DNA of 64,000 bases from Clarkia xantiana subsp. parviflora (lineage: Eukaryota; Streptophyta; Magnoliopsida; Myrtales; Onagraceae), in NCBI GenBank assembly GCA_036873135.1, contig JAPTYO010000002.1, positions 2,624,952 to 2,688,951 of the forward strand. The letters run 5' to 3'. The notes beneath the pieces were generated by a model, which was given only the letters and a program-made list of their open reading frames with translations, ran no database searches and had not been told where the DNA came from. A program made the position numbers and the translations under genes. Positions 22,303 through 33,347 of this stretch are shown in pieces. Each line of letters starts with the position of its first letter. Positions within the stretch are counted from its first letter, which is position 1.

Positions 22303-23209
22303 AAAAACGGTACGATAACGACAATGATGATGAATTCAAATTTTGGCTCGAAGTTTGGAAGTTGCTTGGTACTGTGTTTGCGGCTGTTGATATGCTTATT
22401 TTTGTTTGGTGTTTGAGTTTTGAGATTGTAAGATATATATGCATATTAATGCGGTGTATTTTGGTAGAAATTAGGGAATGATAGTTGGAGTGTTGCCATG
22501 AAGAAATGGTTACTTGTTTCTCATGGTTAAAGAGTAAGAATATTTATGCTACATAACACGCACTATTTGCTGTACTATAAGATGTGCTCTTTCTCAATTG
22601 AAGTTTGTTTGTTCTTCACATTTTCTTTGGGCTCCTAAAAGACCAAGTCATTTCTTTTCTTATAAAGAAATAACCAAATAAAATAATCTTCTTATACGTG
22701 GATTGTTTCGACCGTACGTGAGAAGCACTAACTAACAGTGGTTTGGATTAATAAAAATACTTATTTAGGAGAAAAATCATCTTTTTTGCCTTTGATTCTC
22801 TCCGAATCCCAATTAGGGATTGCCTACCTCCTTCCTTTAGAATACATTTTCATCCAAATTTCATAACCCAAACACATCCTAAAGGTTAGTAGATATAAGC
22901 AAGTGCAGATTCAAGAGCCTCAGCAGTAAAAAAAGAAGCAAGAACACTGTAAGTAGTAGATTGAATAGAACAAGAACATTAGAGATTTACCACCAAAGAT
23001 TAGAGGTCCTGTCTTGTTATCTCAAGCAAACCCTCCCCATTACTCACTATTACTCTATCAATAATTACTAACTACAAACCCAAAAGCAAGCAAGCAAGAA
23101 AAAATTACATCTTCTTGTTCTTCCTCTTGTGATAAGGTTTCTTCTCTCCTACACAAAATCTGCTGCTTCTTCTTCTAAGCTGGCTGATTCGAATCAACTC
23201 TTCTTCATC
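22303..23209. other. Convergent 3' UTR region between Lunapark and the trihelix gene
   Basis: No further gene seen. The two 3' UTRs presumably face each other here. The pyrimidine-poor stretch near 22870-23100 is likely 3' UTR of the minus-strand gene. Confidence 0.4.
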
Positions 23210-24262
23210 CTAATCGTCGTTTGCATCTGCCATTCTCTTCATTTTCTTCTTTTTATCCGAAACAGCTCTAGCAAAAGCCTCGAGGATCCTCTGCTGAGAC
23301 TCCAATATCATCTCTGTTCTCTTCATCTCCATCTCCATCCTCATGCTCTCCATCTCCCTCGACATCTCCATCTTCATCCTCTCCATCCTCACAAACCCCT
23401 CCCCCAATCCCTTTATTGCCCCCACCATTTCCTCCACCGGATCCCTCTCCCTCTTCCCCATTTTTGCAGCCTCTGCTGCTTCCCTTGAAATCCTAGCTCC
23501 ATACATTCCATCACCCCCGAATTTAGGGTATCTGGAGCTAGGGTTCACGTTCTTTGCAGCAGAGCTGAAATTGCTTCCCATCTTTCTGTAATCTACTCCA
23601 GGCTGTGCAATGCTAACTGCGTTAGGGATCTTGATTCTTACCGATTTTGCTGTTGCCGGAGTTTGGTATCCTCCTCCGTTTCCGTATAGTCCATGTACGC
23701 TTCTAGAATTGGGGGCTATACCTTCAAACAGCTCGTCGTCATCATCTTCATCGTCCAGATCGTCATTGTCCTCCTCGCTCTCTGCCCTAGCGGGCTTAGC
23801 TCCGGCTGGCCCCTTCTCCATGGCGTCCATGTGCTTGAAGTGAACCCAGGAGGAGATGAATCTCGACACAGGTAAGGATCGGGCTCTCTGCAGCTCCGCA
23901 CGGTACCGTTTCCGGAGCTTCTCCATCTTGTGGCGGCACTGAACGGCTGTTTTCGGTGGCGTTGCCTCGGGGCAGCGCTGAGCCACGGCGTCGGCGACCT
24001 CCTGCCAGTGGGGCGCCTTGAGGTTGCCGCGGCGGAGGGCATACCACTTGTCTCGGTAGGACTCGATCAGAGCCACCGTTTCGTCCTGTGTCCAGCACGG
24101 AGGTGGGAGACGCCTAGGGTTTGTAGACGGCGCCTGCGTCTGCGGAGTCTTCTCCGGTGACGGTGGATCGTCTGTCTGTGGGGAGCCAAGGGGAATCGCG
24201 GTTGCGATCGGAGAAGACGTGGCGGCGGAATCTTCTTCCATGGGATCGGCAGGCAACGGCAA
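23210..24262 (-). CDS. Trihelix transcription factor (SIP1/ASIL type)
   Basis: A single exon of 350 codons. Trihelix factors bind GT-type promoter elements in the nucleus; the SIP1/ASIL clade includes repressors of seed-maturation genes. The N-terminal 50 residues are Pro/Ser/Thr-rich. The trihelix (Myb/SANT-like) domain runs from about 55 to 140, with spaced tryptophans W57, W73 and W86 and the basic third helix TAVQCRHKMEKLRKRYRAEL. An acidic run follows (about 161-180), then a basic linker SVRIKIPNAVS. The C-terminus is a Met/Glu/Arg-rich coiled coil (about 290-335) ending in a basic KKKKMKR nuclear-signal-like run. Two in-frame starts are close together (residues 1 and 8); the first is given. 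A GA-rich block lies just upstream. Function is by family only. Confidence 0.93.
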   Translation of the reverse strand: MPLPADPMEEDSAATSSPIATAIPLGSPQTDDPPSPEKTPQTQAPSTNPRRLPPPCWTQDETVALIESYRDKWYALRRGNLKAPHWQEVADAVAQRCPEATPPKTAVQCRHKMEKLRKRYRAELQRARSLPVSRFISSWVHFKHMDAMEKGPAGAKPARAESEEDNDDLDDEDDDDELFEGIAPNSRSVHGLYGNGGGYQTPATAKSVRIKIPNAVSIAQPGVDYRKMGSNFSSAAKNVNPSSRYPKFGGDGMYGARISREAAEAAKMGKRERDPVEEMVGAIKGLGEGFVRMERMKMEMSREMESMRMEMEMKRTEMILESQQRILEAFARAVSDKKKKMKRMADANDD

Positions 24263-24934
24263 CGGCGGCGATCTGGTGAAGAGGATAGGAGGAGGCGGCG
24301 GCGCGTTGAGAGGGGAATGGAAGGAAAGAGAGAGAGGGCTAGGTTAGGTAAGGAAGTGGTGGTGGTGGATAATAAAAAGGTGGGAGGGGTTGGGGCGGAG
24401 GAGGGGGAGCGGCTGATTTGTGGATTAGGCCACCGATTAGGTGGTGGGGGCTAACGTGCGCCGCGCGTGAGTTGGACCGTGCACACCCTCCACCCACCGT
24501 CCAAAACGGAGGAGTTGTCCAGATCTGACTTTTTTTAAGGGCCATTAACGCCGTCAGTGGAGGGAGAAGAGATAAAACGCACCGCCTTAGACGGTGGGGG
24601 TGTTTTTCCTATGACTCAGTCACGATCAGTTTTCGGCGGCGGCTGACGCTGTTACAGCTCGATGACCCAATGGACAAATTGCAATTGTACCCCCCTGAAT
24701 TTTGGCATGTGCCACAACTTTTACCTAAATTATTCTAACATTATGACACCCTCATCTTTTGAATTGTTGCATCGGGATGTCCTATTTTATCTGGTAAATA
24801 TTTATCATGCACTCCAAAAAAATTATTATCTTACCTATTTTACCTCCTAATCATTTGATGTTCAAGCCTAAACTAAAGGATCCGAGTTATGGTTGACCCA
24901 GACTAGGAATGATCCAGATCTGGATCGATATCAT
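24263..24934. other. Promoter region of the trihelix gene and spacer
   Basis: The first 350 bases are GC-rich with GA/CT tracts (GAGAGAGAGGG near 24330) and GGTGG repeats, fitting a core promoter and leader. From 24660 on the sequence is AT-rich without a gene. Confidence 0.4.
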
Positions 24935-26175
24935 AAACGGTGTTTGGATGGATAATAATGTGAAATTACAAATAATATGAGCTGCATAATATAACGTTAT
25001 ATTACATTGTTTAGTTTGTATTGTATTGTGCATTGTAATACGACTTTATTGTTACTATTTTATTTATATGAGAGTATATTATATATTAATAAGATGATTT
25101 AAAAGAATATATATTTTGATAATAATTAAATTCTTAAATTTTATGTTTTGTGCTTAATAGTTAATATTATAGTTTACGAGCTCTAAACACTAAATATTTA
25201 AACTCAATACGCATAACTATTAAAATTTTATTAATTAAAACATTTTATATAGTTTTAATTAAAAAAATTACATCGAAAAATACTTTACTAATTTATACAA
25301 ATATCTTATTAATTATAATAATGAGTTGTGAAGTAAATAAAATAATAAAAATATATTATTATTATTATTATTATTATTATAAAATAATAACAGTCTGTAA
25401 TATTGGACGTAATCTCATGTTTCATCCATTTTTGAATGTAATCTCACTTTACATTGATGAGCGGTTTGGATGGACGTAATGTGAGACTACTTGAAATGTG
25501 AGATTACAAGAAATGTGAGCTACGTAATGTAATGTTAGATTGAAGTGTTTGGTTGTGCTGTAATACATAGTGTAATGTTATATTACAGTGTTTGATATGC
25601 GTTGTAATGTGCATTTAACGTGAAATTATTGTTATTGTACCAATCTATATGAGTGTATATCATATATTAATAAGATAAAATTAAAAGAATATATATTCTT
25701 ATTACAACTAACTTCTTAAACTTTATGGTTTGTGGTTAATACTATGCCATTTATAAATTCTAAAAACTAAATATTTAAACTCAATATGCATAACTATTAA
25801 AATTATATTAACTAAAACATTTATATAATTTTATAAAAATATATTTCATAAAAAAAAAAAGTTACAAAAAAGACTTAACTCATTTTATATGAACATCATG
25901 TTGTATTAGTATTTATTATAATAATGAGTTATGAAGTAGATAAAAAATAACAAGCTAATAATAATAATAATATGTTGACAAAAAAAATCATAATAAACTA
26001 CGCAAATAATATAAAGTATTTTTATATATTTAATAAATAAATAATAGTAGTAAAATAATAACACTTCATAATATTAGACGTAATCTCACATTATATCCGC
26101 TTTTATTTGTAATCTCACATGACAGTAAATAGAGTTTAGACGTAATTTCAAATTTCAAGATCCATCCAAACACCC
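24935..26175. repeat. Duplicated AT-rich MITE-like block
   Basis: Two related units (about 24945-25455 and 25456-26175) share, in order, a GGTTTGGATGGA or GTGTTTGGATGGA start, TGTAATGTTATATTACA-like repeats, a stretch with AAACTCAATAYGCATAACTATTAAAAT, an AATGAGTT(G/A)TGAAGTA motif and an end containing GACGTAATCTCA. The left end (GGTGTTTGGATGGAT) and the right end (ATCCATCCAAACACC) are inverted repeats. TAA near both ends suggests a 3-bp TSD, but this is not certain. (ATT)n runs occur at about 25357-25380. No coding capacity. Confidence 0.65.
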
Positions 26176-26499
26176 CTTAACAGCCATAGAAAAGTTAAAC
26201 TACTCTTGCACCCCACGTCTCACAAATACACATATTGCTGCCTCAGAATTTCAAAATGTAGCCTTAAGATATTCAAATTTTGAGAATTGTCGTCGTAATT
26301 ACATTTATTCAAGTGAAGAATATATAATTTTCAACCGATCAAAGAGAGGGATATCAAGAGCACCCGGGCCAACTTCGGTCTTGAACGTCTCGATCATTCA
26401 AATAGCCATGAACATAAACTTTTGGGGATTTAACCTGCGAATAATGCAATCTATGAGGTTTTAACCAAGTATCATACATAATTTATATGCGATTAATGA

Positions 26500-26743
26500 G
26501 GATTTTTCTACCATGCTTTGGGAGCACCATGCTTTTGGTTTTTTTAATACTATGGTGGACTTAATTGTAACATAAGTAAAACTTTAAAAGTGAAAAAATA
26601 TGATTATTTTAAACTACACCTAAGATGTGTATCATACTATTAATAATATCAATTTCCCTATGGGGTTCACATTTAGGGTAATAGAAAAATAAAAAAAATT
26701 AGTGGCAAAAGCATGGTGCTCCAAGAGCATTGTAGAAAGGTCC
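26500..26743. mobile_element. 244-bp MITE with 9-bp TSD, inserted in the ALG12 last exon
   Basis: Ends are GGATTTTTCTACC and, on the other strand, GGACCTTTCTACA; the terminal inverted repeat continues imperfectly through GGAGCACCATGCTTTTG. The flanking 9-bp GATTAATGA is present perfectly at 26491-26499 and 26744-26752, fitting a Mutator-like MITE. On the minus strand the ALG12 reading frame runs into the element and stops within it. Two relatives occur at 32191 and 32565. Confidence 0.92.
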
Positions 26744-29700
26744 GATTAATGACGGAGATTTGCGTCGTACCATGGAGATTGGTGGAATAGACTTTTGAAC
26801 ACGAATCCTCAAGAAACCTTCCACCGAGAACAAGCACTCATATCCACTAACATCACCATGCTAACTATTCAACCTCGTTTGTGTCAGAAAATCATCAATA
26901 ATCTAATCAAAACTTGATAAGTGCCCAATGTTGATAGTTCAGTTATAGGGCTTTTAATATAAATAAATAAATAAATATAGAAATATGGTTCCTTCCATGG
27001 ATACATAAAATCATTGATGAACACTTGTATTGGTTTGGGTTAAATTTAAACAGCAAGCTCATCCAAGAATGAATTAGCTGTATCAAAACCATAATTTAGA
27101 CGAACGAGGGTCATTAAAAACGAATAGCAAATAGGTGAAGAGGCTGGACCTTATCAAATAGGTGAAGTTTCGGTTACTAAAGTCTGATAGCTGAATCCCT
27201 TCTTCTTTAGAGTACCTACCACAATATTACATCGCCAATAAACGAATCGTAGAGATTTTGATCAGAGATAGATATACAAAATAAATAGGTATCTATCTTA
27301 AGTGCATATATACCTCAATAGTCTGTCATCTTCGCAGAAGCGTGATATCCCATTCATGGCTGAGTATGGGTCAATGTGGACCGACTGTGCACCACTAAGA
27401 TTACCCATACATTCAAAACATATATACATAACAAAGAAAAGTTGTGTGAAAACGAAAGCAAAATGGGGAGCAAGAAAGATAACGGCTCTCATGCAAGTAT
27501 TTCAAGGCATATCCACTGGGATAGTTCTCATATGAAGCGATGAAGGTGATTGCAGTGCACCCTAGACTACATAGATAAATAATAAAAAATAAAAATCCAA
27601 CATACATTTTTTTTTTGGCCAACATACATGAAGAAGTTCCAAAATCGTATAACATGCCAGCAAGACTAACCTAACCAGAAACAAACCCATCATCATGAGA
27701 TTGAGCAACTTCCAGAACCGCTTTTTCCTATTGTTGAAGCTGCAGCTCAATAGTCGATAAAAAAAACTCATTTAACTTAATCAAATGAATTTTAAGGAGT
27801 ATAAAAGACAATTCACTGAAAGAGACATAAGAAGCATGGATGTACATTCTGCTAGCTGCAACGGCAGCAGATAAGTTGAGCATTGGGATTGAACCAATAA
27901 TAAACCGCAGTTCCTGCAAATTACTGCATCATATGTTTATAGAAAATAAAATTTTGAATGTGTGCTTTATAAAAATTTCATGAGAGGATATAAGATAGTA
28001 CCTTGTGGGGAAGCTTAGAATAAAGCAGTACAAAAGAATACACGGGAATGACATAAAACAGCAGTCTTCTATCAAGTATGACCCCGAGCTGCAGTAGAGA
28101 ATATGATATTCACATAGACTGTCAGAAATGTTTTGAAATTAGTAGCAGTTCTTCATTATTAGACTTGATCGTGTTTTTATTAGCCACTAATGATGGGTTT
28201 GGAGAACGAGTTGAGAAAAATGAAAACCTTTAGTTGCTAGTTAGTTCGATTACTCACCAGAGAAAGTGGATAAGCTACAAGCAAAGAGCGAGGAAGTGCT
28301 GATGTAAAATACCAGTGAAATGGATGTGTCTAATAAAAGAGTGTCATTAAGGATCACACATTAAATTTAAATTATGGCAACAATAAAATAAATTTGTTCA
28401 AAAGCAAAAATTTTAACTTGGATATTATTCGTATTGAACTACGGAATACAAAATAAAAATCAACATTAGAAAGGATACGCCCCATTCGGAGCTTCGGTTC
28501 AAAACAGAGTTAAACCAGAAAACTTCAAATTCAGGCCAGATGTATCGCCTCCACATGATAGAATCAACCAATGCAGTGAGACCTGAAAGAAACCAGAATT
28601 AATAACAATAAGTTGATTTGGCTAGTCACGACAAACTAATTTTGATTTAAGATTGAGGAAACTAAAACAAACCTACGCACAGCAGAGCTGTTCCAGAGCA
28701 GTATTTAATAGCTCGCACCAATGAAATTGACTTTGTCTGTTATTCAAAGCAAATTTGAGCATAACACATAAATGGTACTTAGCAGATGAAATCTAACCCA
28801 TTTTTCAAAGGACAATTCATCTCAGAAGAAATTAAGTAAAAATAAAACCTTGGTTTATGTTAGATGGCAAGTACTCACCAGTAGAAGTTCTAGACCAAAA
28901 GGAGCAAGCAGCAACAGGATATCACATCTGAAAATCAGTGTCGCAAAGATCTGATGATTGGAAGGTAATCCATTATCAAACGTGGACCAAATAAGACATA
29001 TAGCAAGAATCGTTAAACTGCCAGACAATGTAAAATGGCAAGCTATAGCAATAGCTACAAAATCATGAATGTGGTTTTCCAACATGCTAAGTTTTGCTAT
29101 ACATGCTCGTTCTGCATATAATCCTTAATGCTATATTGACGCTTACTAAACTCTGAAAATCAGCTAAACCTTGTAGTTAAGACGTTATGTATTCCCTTAA
29201 TAACTGGCATTATACACAAGCTAAGAAAAAAGTATCTAAACCATGGAAGCCAAATAACGAGAAAGTACCAGTGAATTCAAGGCCATATAGAAACTTCTCT
29301 TGAGCCAGCATCCATAGGCAACATTAACTGTAAGAATAGGAAAGAAGGTTCTTAGAAAAGCCACCTGTTATGATTGTCTCCATCCATTCAAGACCAAATT
29401 AGGCAGTTAATAGACTTAAAAAGCATTCAGTAGAGTTGCCTAAAATAAGTCGAAACATCTGGTTATTTAAGGCATTACCTAAAGCTAAAGCTAGAATATT
29501 TGGAAGAGGACGGGTACAGTAGAACAGCAAGTGAAGCTGAACAGCACTTAAAATAACAAAGAAAGCTTCTACTTGATGTCCAAATTTATTTCTAACCTGC
29601 AAAGCCAAATACGAAGCTTCATTATAATAGGTAAGTTGACTAGTAAGGGACAGCCTGGGCCACTCTTTTGGGGAAGTAAATGAACACCAATTTTCATCAA

Positions 29701-31087
29701 ATTAAACTCAAAAAAGAAAACTAAAATATAGATTTGTCCTTCCTTATATGATCTCATCATATGAGAATGACAGAGATGCATCTATTTATATACTCATATC
29801 AAACTGGACGAGCAAACTTAATCATGAGAGCAACCATATGGAGATTTATTACTATAACGAAAGGATAATTAATCTTACAGATCCAATAGTCATAGCTTTA
29901 AAGTACCAAGTGCATACCTGTATACGAAAGAACCTTAGCGTGGATAGTAAGATGCTGCCTAACACCAGACGAACTAGAAAGATGAAAAAGAAGTGTCAAT
30001 AATGCATCACAAACGAAAACTTTATGGACCTAGTAAGGACAAGGTCAAGGAAAGAGAAATTCCAATGACAATTAATCTGGTTCAAAGTAAGTATCTTTAC
30101 GTCACTGCACCAATCAAATGGGTCATAAAGAATGTGAACAACAACATATAAAGTACAGTTGACCGAATAGATGATGAAAATCCAACCACAGAAAATCACT
30201 AACCCACGACAAGACTATAAATCTTCGGCAAATTCAGCAAGTTCATTACAAAGACAGCAGGTGATGATACAATTGATACAACAAATGCACCTGAAAAGAA
30301 AAAGAAAAAAGAATATAACCCATATCAACAGAAATGAAATAAACAATGTATTCACTAGACTTTTTATGAAGGTCAACTTATGCACAATTTCCCTTTCTTT
30401 TTCAGAGTAATCTTCTTTGAAGAGAAAATCAGTAAAAATAGCTACGGAAAACTGAGTATGAACCATATTATTTATGAGTATACTAGTAGAGAATTTACCA
30501 ATGAAGGTGCGAGGAACAACTCCAGGGAACTCCAAGTGATCATACTACACAAAAACAAATGAAAATCAAGATCATATCCTTACATTGCAATATCTCAAAT
30601 TCCATTAAAAAATTAGCCTTTCCATTTGAATCAAGTAAAATGTGCTAGAAGTACCTTGTCGATGTGATGGTGATGGTAAAGAATATCATTCATTGCCTTG
30701 CAGAAGATAAAAAGGAGCCAATCAAGAACAGTAAAATATCAAAATATGACTCTTTTTTGTAACTCGATCTATGATACAGTGTTTCTTCTAAGAACGAACA
30801 CCAACTTTAATCATCGAGCTGTTTTCTTGTAACATCAGTAAGTGAACCTGAGATTGACAGCAGCATCAAAGCGTAGTCGAAAAACGAACAATGCTTCAGA
30901 AGAAATAAGATAGAACCTGAACATTGAAGCTCTCCTCCACCTTGGTGTAAGGAACCAATAACACATAGAATGCAGCAATTGAACCGAGCAACAAGTCGTA
31001 ACCTGTGACAGACGATTTCCATAAACTGACTGCAAATTTCTACCGAAACAGGCTTCACGGAAGAATTTTACCCCATGAAGATGCCAT
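26699..31087 (-). CDS. ALG12: ALG12 alpha-1,6-mannosyltransferase (ER lipid-linked oligosaccharide pathway)
   Basis: ALG12 adds the eighth mannose to dolichol-PP-oligosaccharide in the ER lumen; it is a multi-pass GT-C enzyme. Minus-strand exons: 31087-31072, 31002-30917, 30696-30655, 30544-30499, 30290-30204, 29973-29918, 29596-29479, 29327-29269, 28950-28879, 28736-28673, 28582-28479, 28329-28258, 28088-28002, 27913-27846, 27739-27671, 27566-about 27494, about 27394-27314, 27215-about 27130 and about 26870-26699. The first sixteen join in frame. Motifs: [10 protein letters not shown] (luminal catalytic loop), [72 protein letters not shown]. Two joins are unresolved: exons 16-17 are out of phase for every standard donor and acceptor seen, and the end of exon 18 is unclear. 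The last exon ([11 protein letters not shown]) reads into a MITE and stops at 26701-26699. The gene may be weakened or a recent pseudogene. Confidence 0.88.
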
Positions 31088-31388
31088 TGAGCTCCAACTA
31101 GCTTCAGTTTCTAATAGAGTGGGAATGATGGCGTCGACAACGGCTCTCGTCTGCTTCTGCTATTGAGGTGAATCGGCTCCCAAAGAGATCGATGTGGTGA
31201 TTCTGGTGAAGGAGAGCTGAATTTGATGGTTGTGGCGGGAACGGCTGAACCAGACGGCGGCAAGTGAGGTTGGTGGTGGCGCGTCCTTAATCAGGCCAAA
31301 ATTCGGAGTTTTTTTTACCAATATAAGCCTTGATGTACAACCAAATACAAATATAGACCGTATGAAAAAAATTTACAAATATGAGGCA

Positions 31389-31450
31389 AACCGAGATTTC
31401 ACATCTCGGTTTGGATTTTTTCATCCAAACCGAAATGTGAAATCTCGGTT
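31389..31450. repeat. Nested inverted repeat (hairpin) upstream of ALG12
   Basis: Outer arms 31389-31404 and 31435-31450 are perfectly complementary over 16 bases (AACCGAGATTTCACAT). Inside them CGGTTTGGAT (31407-31416) pairs with ATCCAAACCG (31423-31432). The outer arm's AACCGAG can also pair with the neighbouring CTCGGTT, so two folds compete. Confidence 0.8.
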
Positions 31451-32190
31451 AGGAAGTGGATTTTTAGACTGGTTGGAGTTGCCAACTGGTCTGTGAGTCG
31501 ACCGGACCAAATGTTGACATTTCAACATGACCTAACACTTCAACATTTCAACATGACCTAACACTTAATTGGAAGAAAAACATTTGATCACTTCAATTAG
31601 CGGCGAGTCTCGTTCAGAATTACAAGGGATATTAGTAGTAATTACTAAAAGTTCATAATTGCCCCCACTTGTCCTTCATTAGTCTGGTTCCTAGTTGTGG
31701 GTCTGGTGGTCCGGTCTTGAACACCCTATTGCTTGAATATGGTTCGTATAAAAAGTTTGGGCTGATTGAATTTGGCGATGAAATATAGATTATTAAGTTT
31801 TGAAGAATCTGGTTCTACCGCTTTTTCAAGAGAAGATGTGATTGAATTTTCTTTTGTTTATGAGCTCTAAAGTAAACATAATCCTTTTTTGGACTTAATA
31901 GTGGTAGCTGTAAATTTAACATATTCAAATTTGACATATTCAAATTTGTGTAATTATATCATAGAAATATTTGATTTATGAATTTGACTTTCTTAAATTG
32001 GTGAAAAATGATTTATTTCTATTATTTGAATTTAGTTTTCCATTTGTGTGTTTGTAAAATGTTAAGATTTATTTTCAGTTTTCTTGAATAAACGGGTGCA
32101 AATTAGTATTACTGAATGTACCAATTTTAAATCAGTTGGGGCAAAATTCAAATATTCTTAAAATTATAAGAAATATTAGTAGTAGTTACA

Positions 32191-32449
32191 GGATTTTCTA
32201 CCAAGCTTGTGGAGCACCATGCTTGTGCTTTTTTTATTACTAGGGTGGACTTAATTGTAACATATGTAAAACTTTAAAAGTATGAAAAAATATAAAATTT
32301 GTTAACTACAACTAATATTTGTATCATATTATTAATTATTAATAATATCAATTTCTCTATAGGTTTCATATTTAGGACAATAGAAAAATGTAAAAAAAAA
32401 AAAAAAAATTACCACAAGCATGGTGTTGTGGAATATAGTAGAAAGATCC
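32191..32449. mobile_element. MITE, second copy of the 26500 family (~259 bp)
   Basis: Starts GGATTTTCTACCAAGCTTGTGGAGCACC..., shares the GGGTGGACTTAATTGTAACATATGTAAAAC core, and ends ...GTAGAAAGATCC. Flanks GTAGTTAC on the two sides agree but are offset by one base, so the TSD is slightly altered. Confidence 0.8.
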
Positions 32450-32564
32450 GGTAGTTACTAAAAGTTCAGTGGGGCAATTGCTCCTCGTCCCTTCTTACCG
32501 CTAACTAATATTTTAGGTGATAAATCTCATGATTGTTTGGTGTTGAAATTCGTTCATTTTTAGT

Positions 32565-32797
32565 GGATTTTTCTACCATTCTCCAAGAGCACTATGCTTT
32601 TGGTTTTTTTATTATTAGGGTGGACTTAATTGTAACATATGTAAAACTTAAAAATTATGAAAAATATGGAATTTTTTAACTACCCCTAATATTTGCATAA
32701 TACTATTAATAATATCAATTTCCCTCTAGTGTTCACCTTTAAAAAAATACAAAAAAGTACCAAAAACATGTGCTCTTGGAACATGATAAAAAGATCT
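32565..32797. mobile_element. MITE, third copy of the 26500 family (233 bp)
   Basis: Starts GGATTTTTCTACC and ends AAAAAGATCT, with the same GGGTGGACTTAATTGTAAC core as the other copies. A perfect 9-bp TSD ATTTTTAGT flanks it (32556-32564 and 32798-32806). Confidence 0.88.
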
Positions 32798-32870
32798 ATT
32801 TTTAGTACATAAGATTAATAGGAGGATTCATCGGCGCTGAATTAGACGCTGAATTATTCATCGTTGATCA

Positions 32871-32964
32871 CAATATCATATTCTGTGCTATTTAAACGAA
32901 CTGCTGAACAATATTTTAAGTCTTCGTTCCAGAAATTCTGTAAGCAATACAGAATATGATATTG
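32871..32964. repeat. Inverted repeat, 16-bp perfect arms
   Basis: CAATATCATATTCTGT (32871-32886) is the exact complement of 32949-32964, with 62 bases between. It could be a small MITE or a hairpin-forming site; nothing else is recognisable. Confidence 0.7.
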
Positions 32965-33110
32965 TTCAAAAAAAAAAAAACAGAAACAGTTTTTGAAGCA
33001 GTTTGTACTTTGTAGACAGAACTCGAACCACCCCTAAACAATGAGGACAGAATCTAATTATTCAAAATCCGAGGATGAATTTGAACAAACCCCAAAAGAA
33101 AAGTGATTCG

Positions 33111-33260
33111 GGCCATCACCAATAATATTGGCCCAACCCAAAAGAAAGAAACCAGATTCCGACGTCTCTCCCCAAACGAATATACCCACCCACCCCACCT
33201 GGCACGAAATTAGGGTTTACGGCTGAACCACATCCATCTTGGTTTGGCCTATATATTCCT
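33111..33260 (+). promoter_or_regulatory. NDPK1 promoter: site II motif and TATA box
   Basis: TTGGCCCAACCC near 33129-33140 contains GGCCCA (TGGGCC on the other strand), a site II-type element typical of genes active in dividing tissue. A TATA box (CCTATATATTCC, about 33248-33259) lies about 90 bases before the start codon. Confidence 0.5.
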
Positions 33261-33347
33261 TCCGCCACCTACACTGCATTTCACGCTACCTCTCCTTACT
33301 GCAACTCTAATTCACCCCACTAGAACTTCCGTCACCGGCAATCAGCA

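Larger units (their letters stand above)
31088..33347. other. Divergent intergenic region between ALG12 and NDPK1
   Basis: No gene seen. It holds a nested hairpin at 31389-31450, two MITEs (32191-32449 and 32565-32797), an inverted repeat at 32871-32964 and the NDPK1 promoter near 33111-33260. Confidence 0.5.

Noticed and set aside
23129..24160. Several open frames on both strands overlapping the trihelix gene
   Set aside because: GC-rich shadows of a single 350-codon trihelix frame with a clear DNA-binding domain.
29399..30562. Several plus- and minus-strand short frames in the ALG12 region
   Set aside because: The minus ones are individual ALG12 exons with read-through into introns; the plus ones are shadows.
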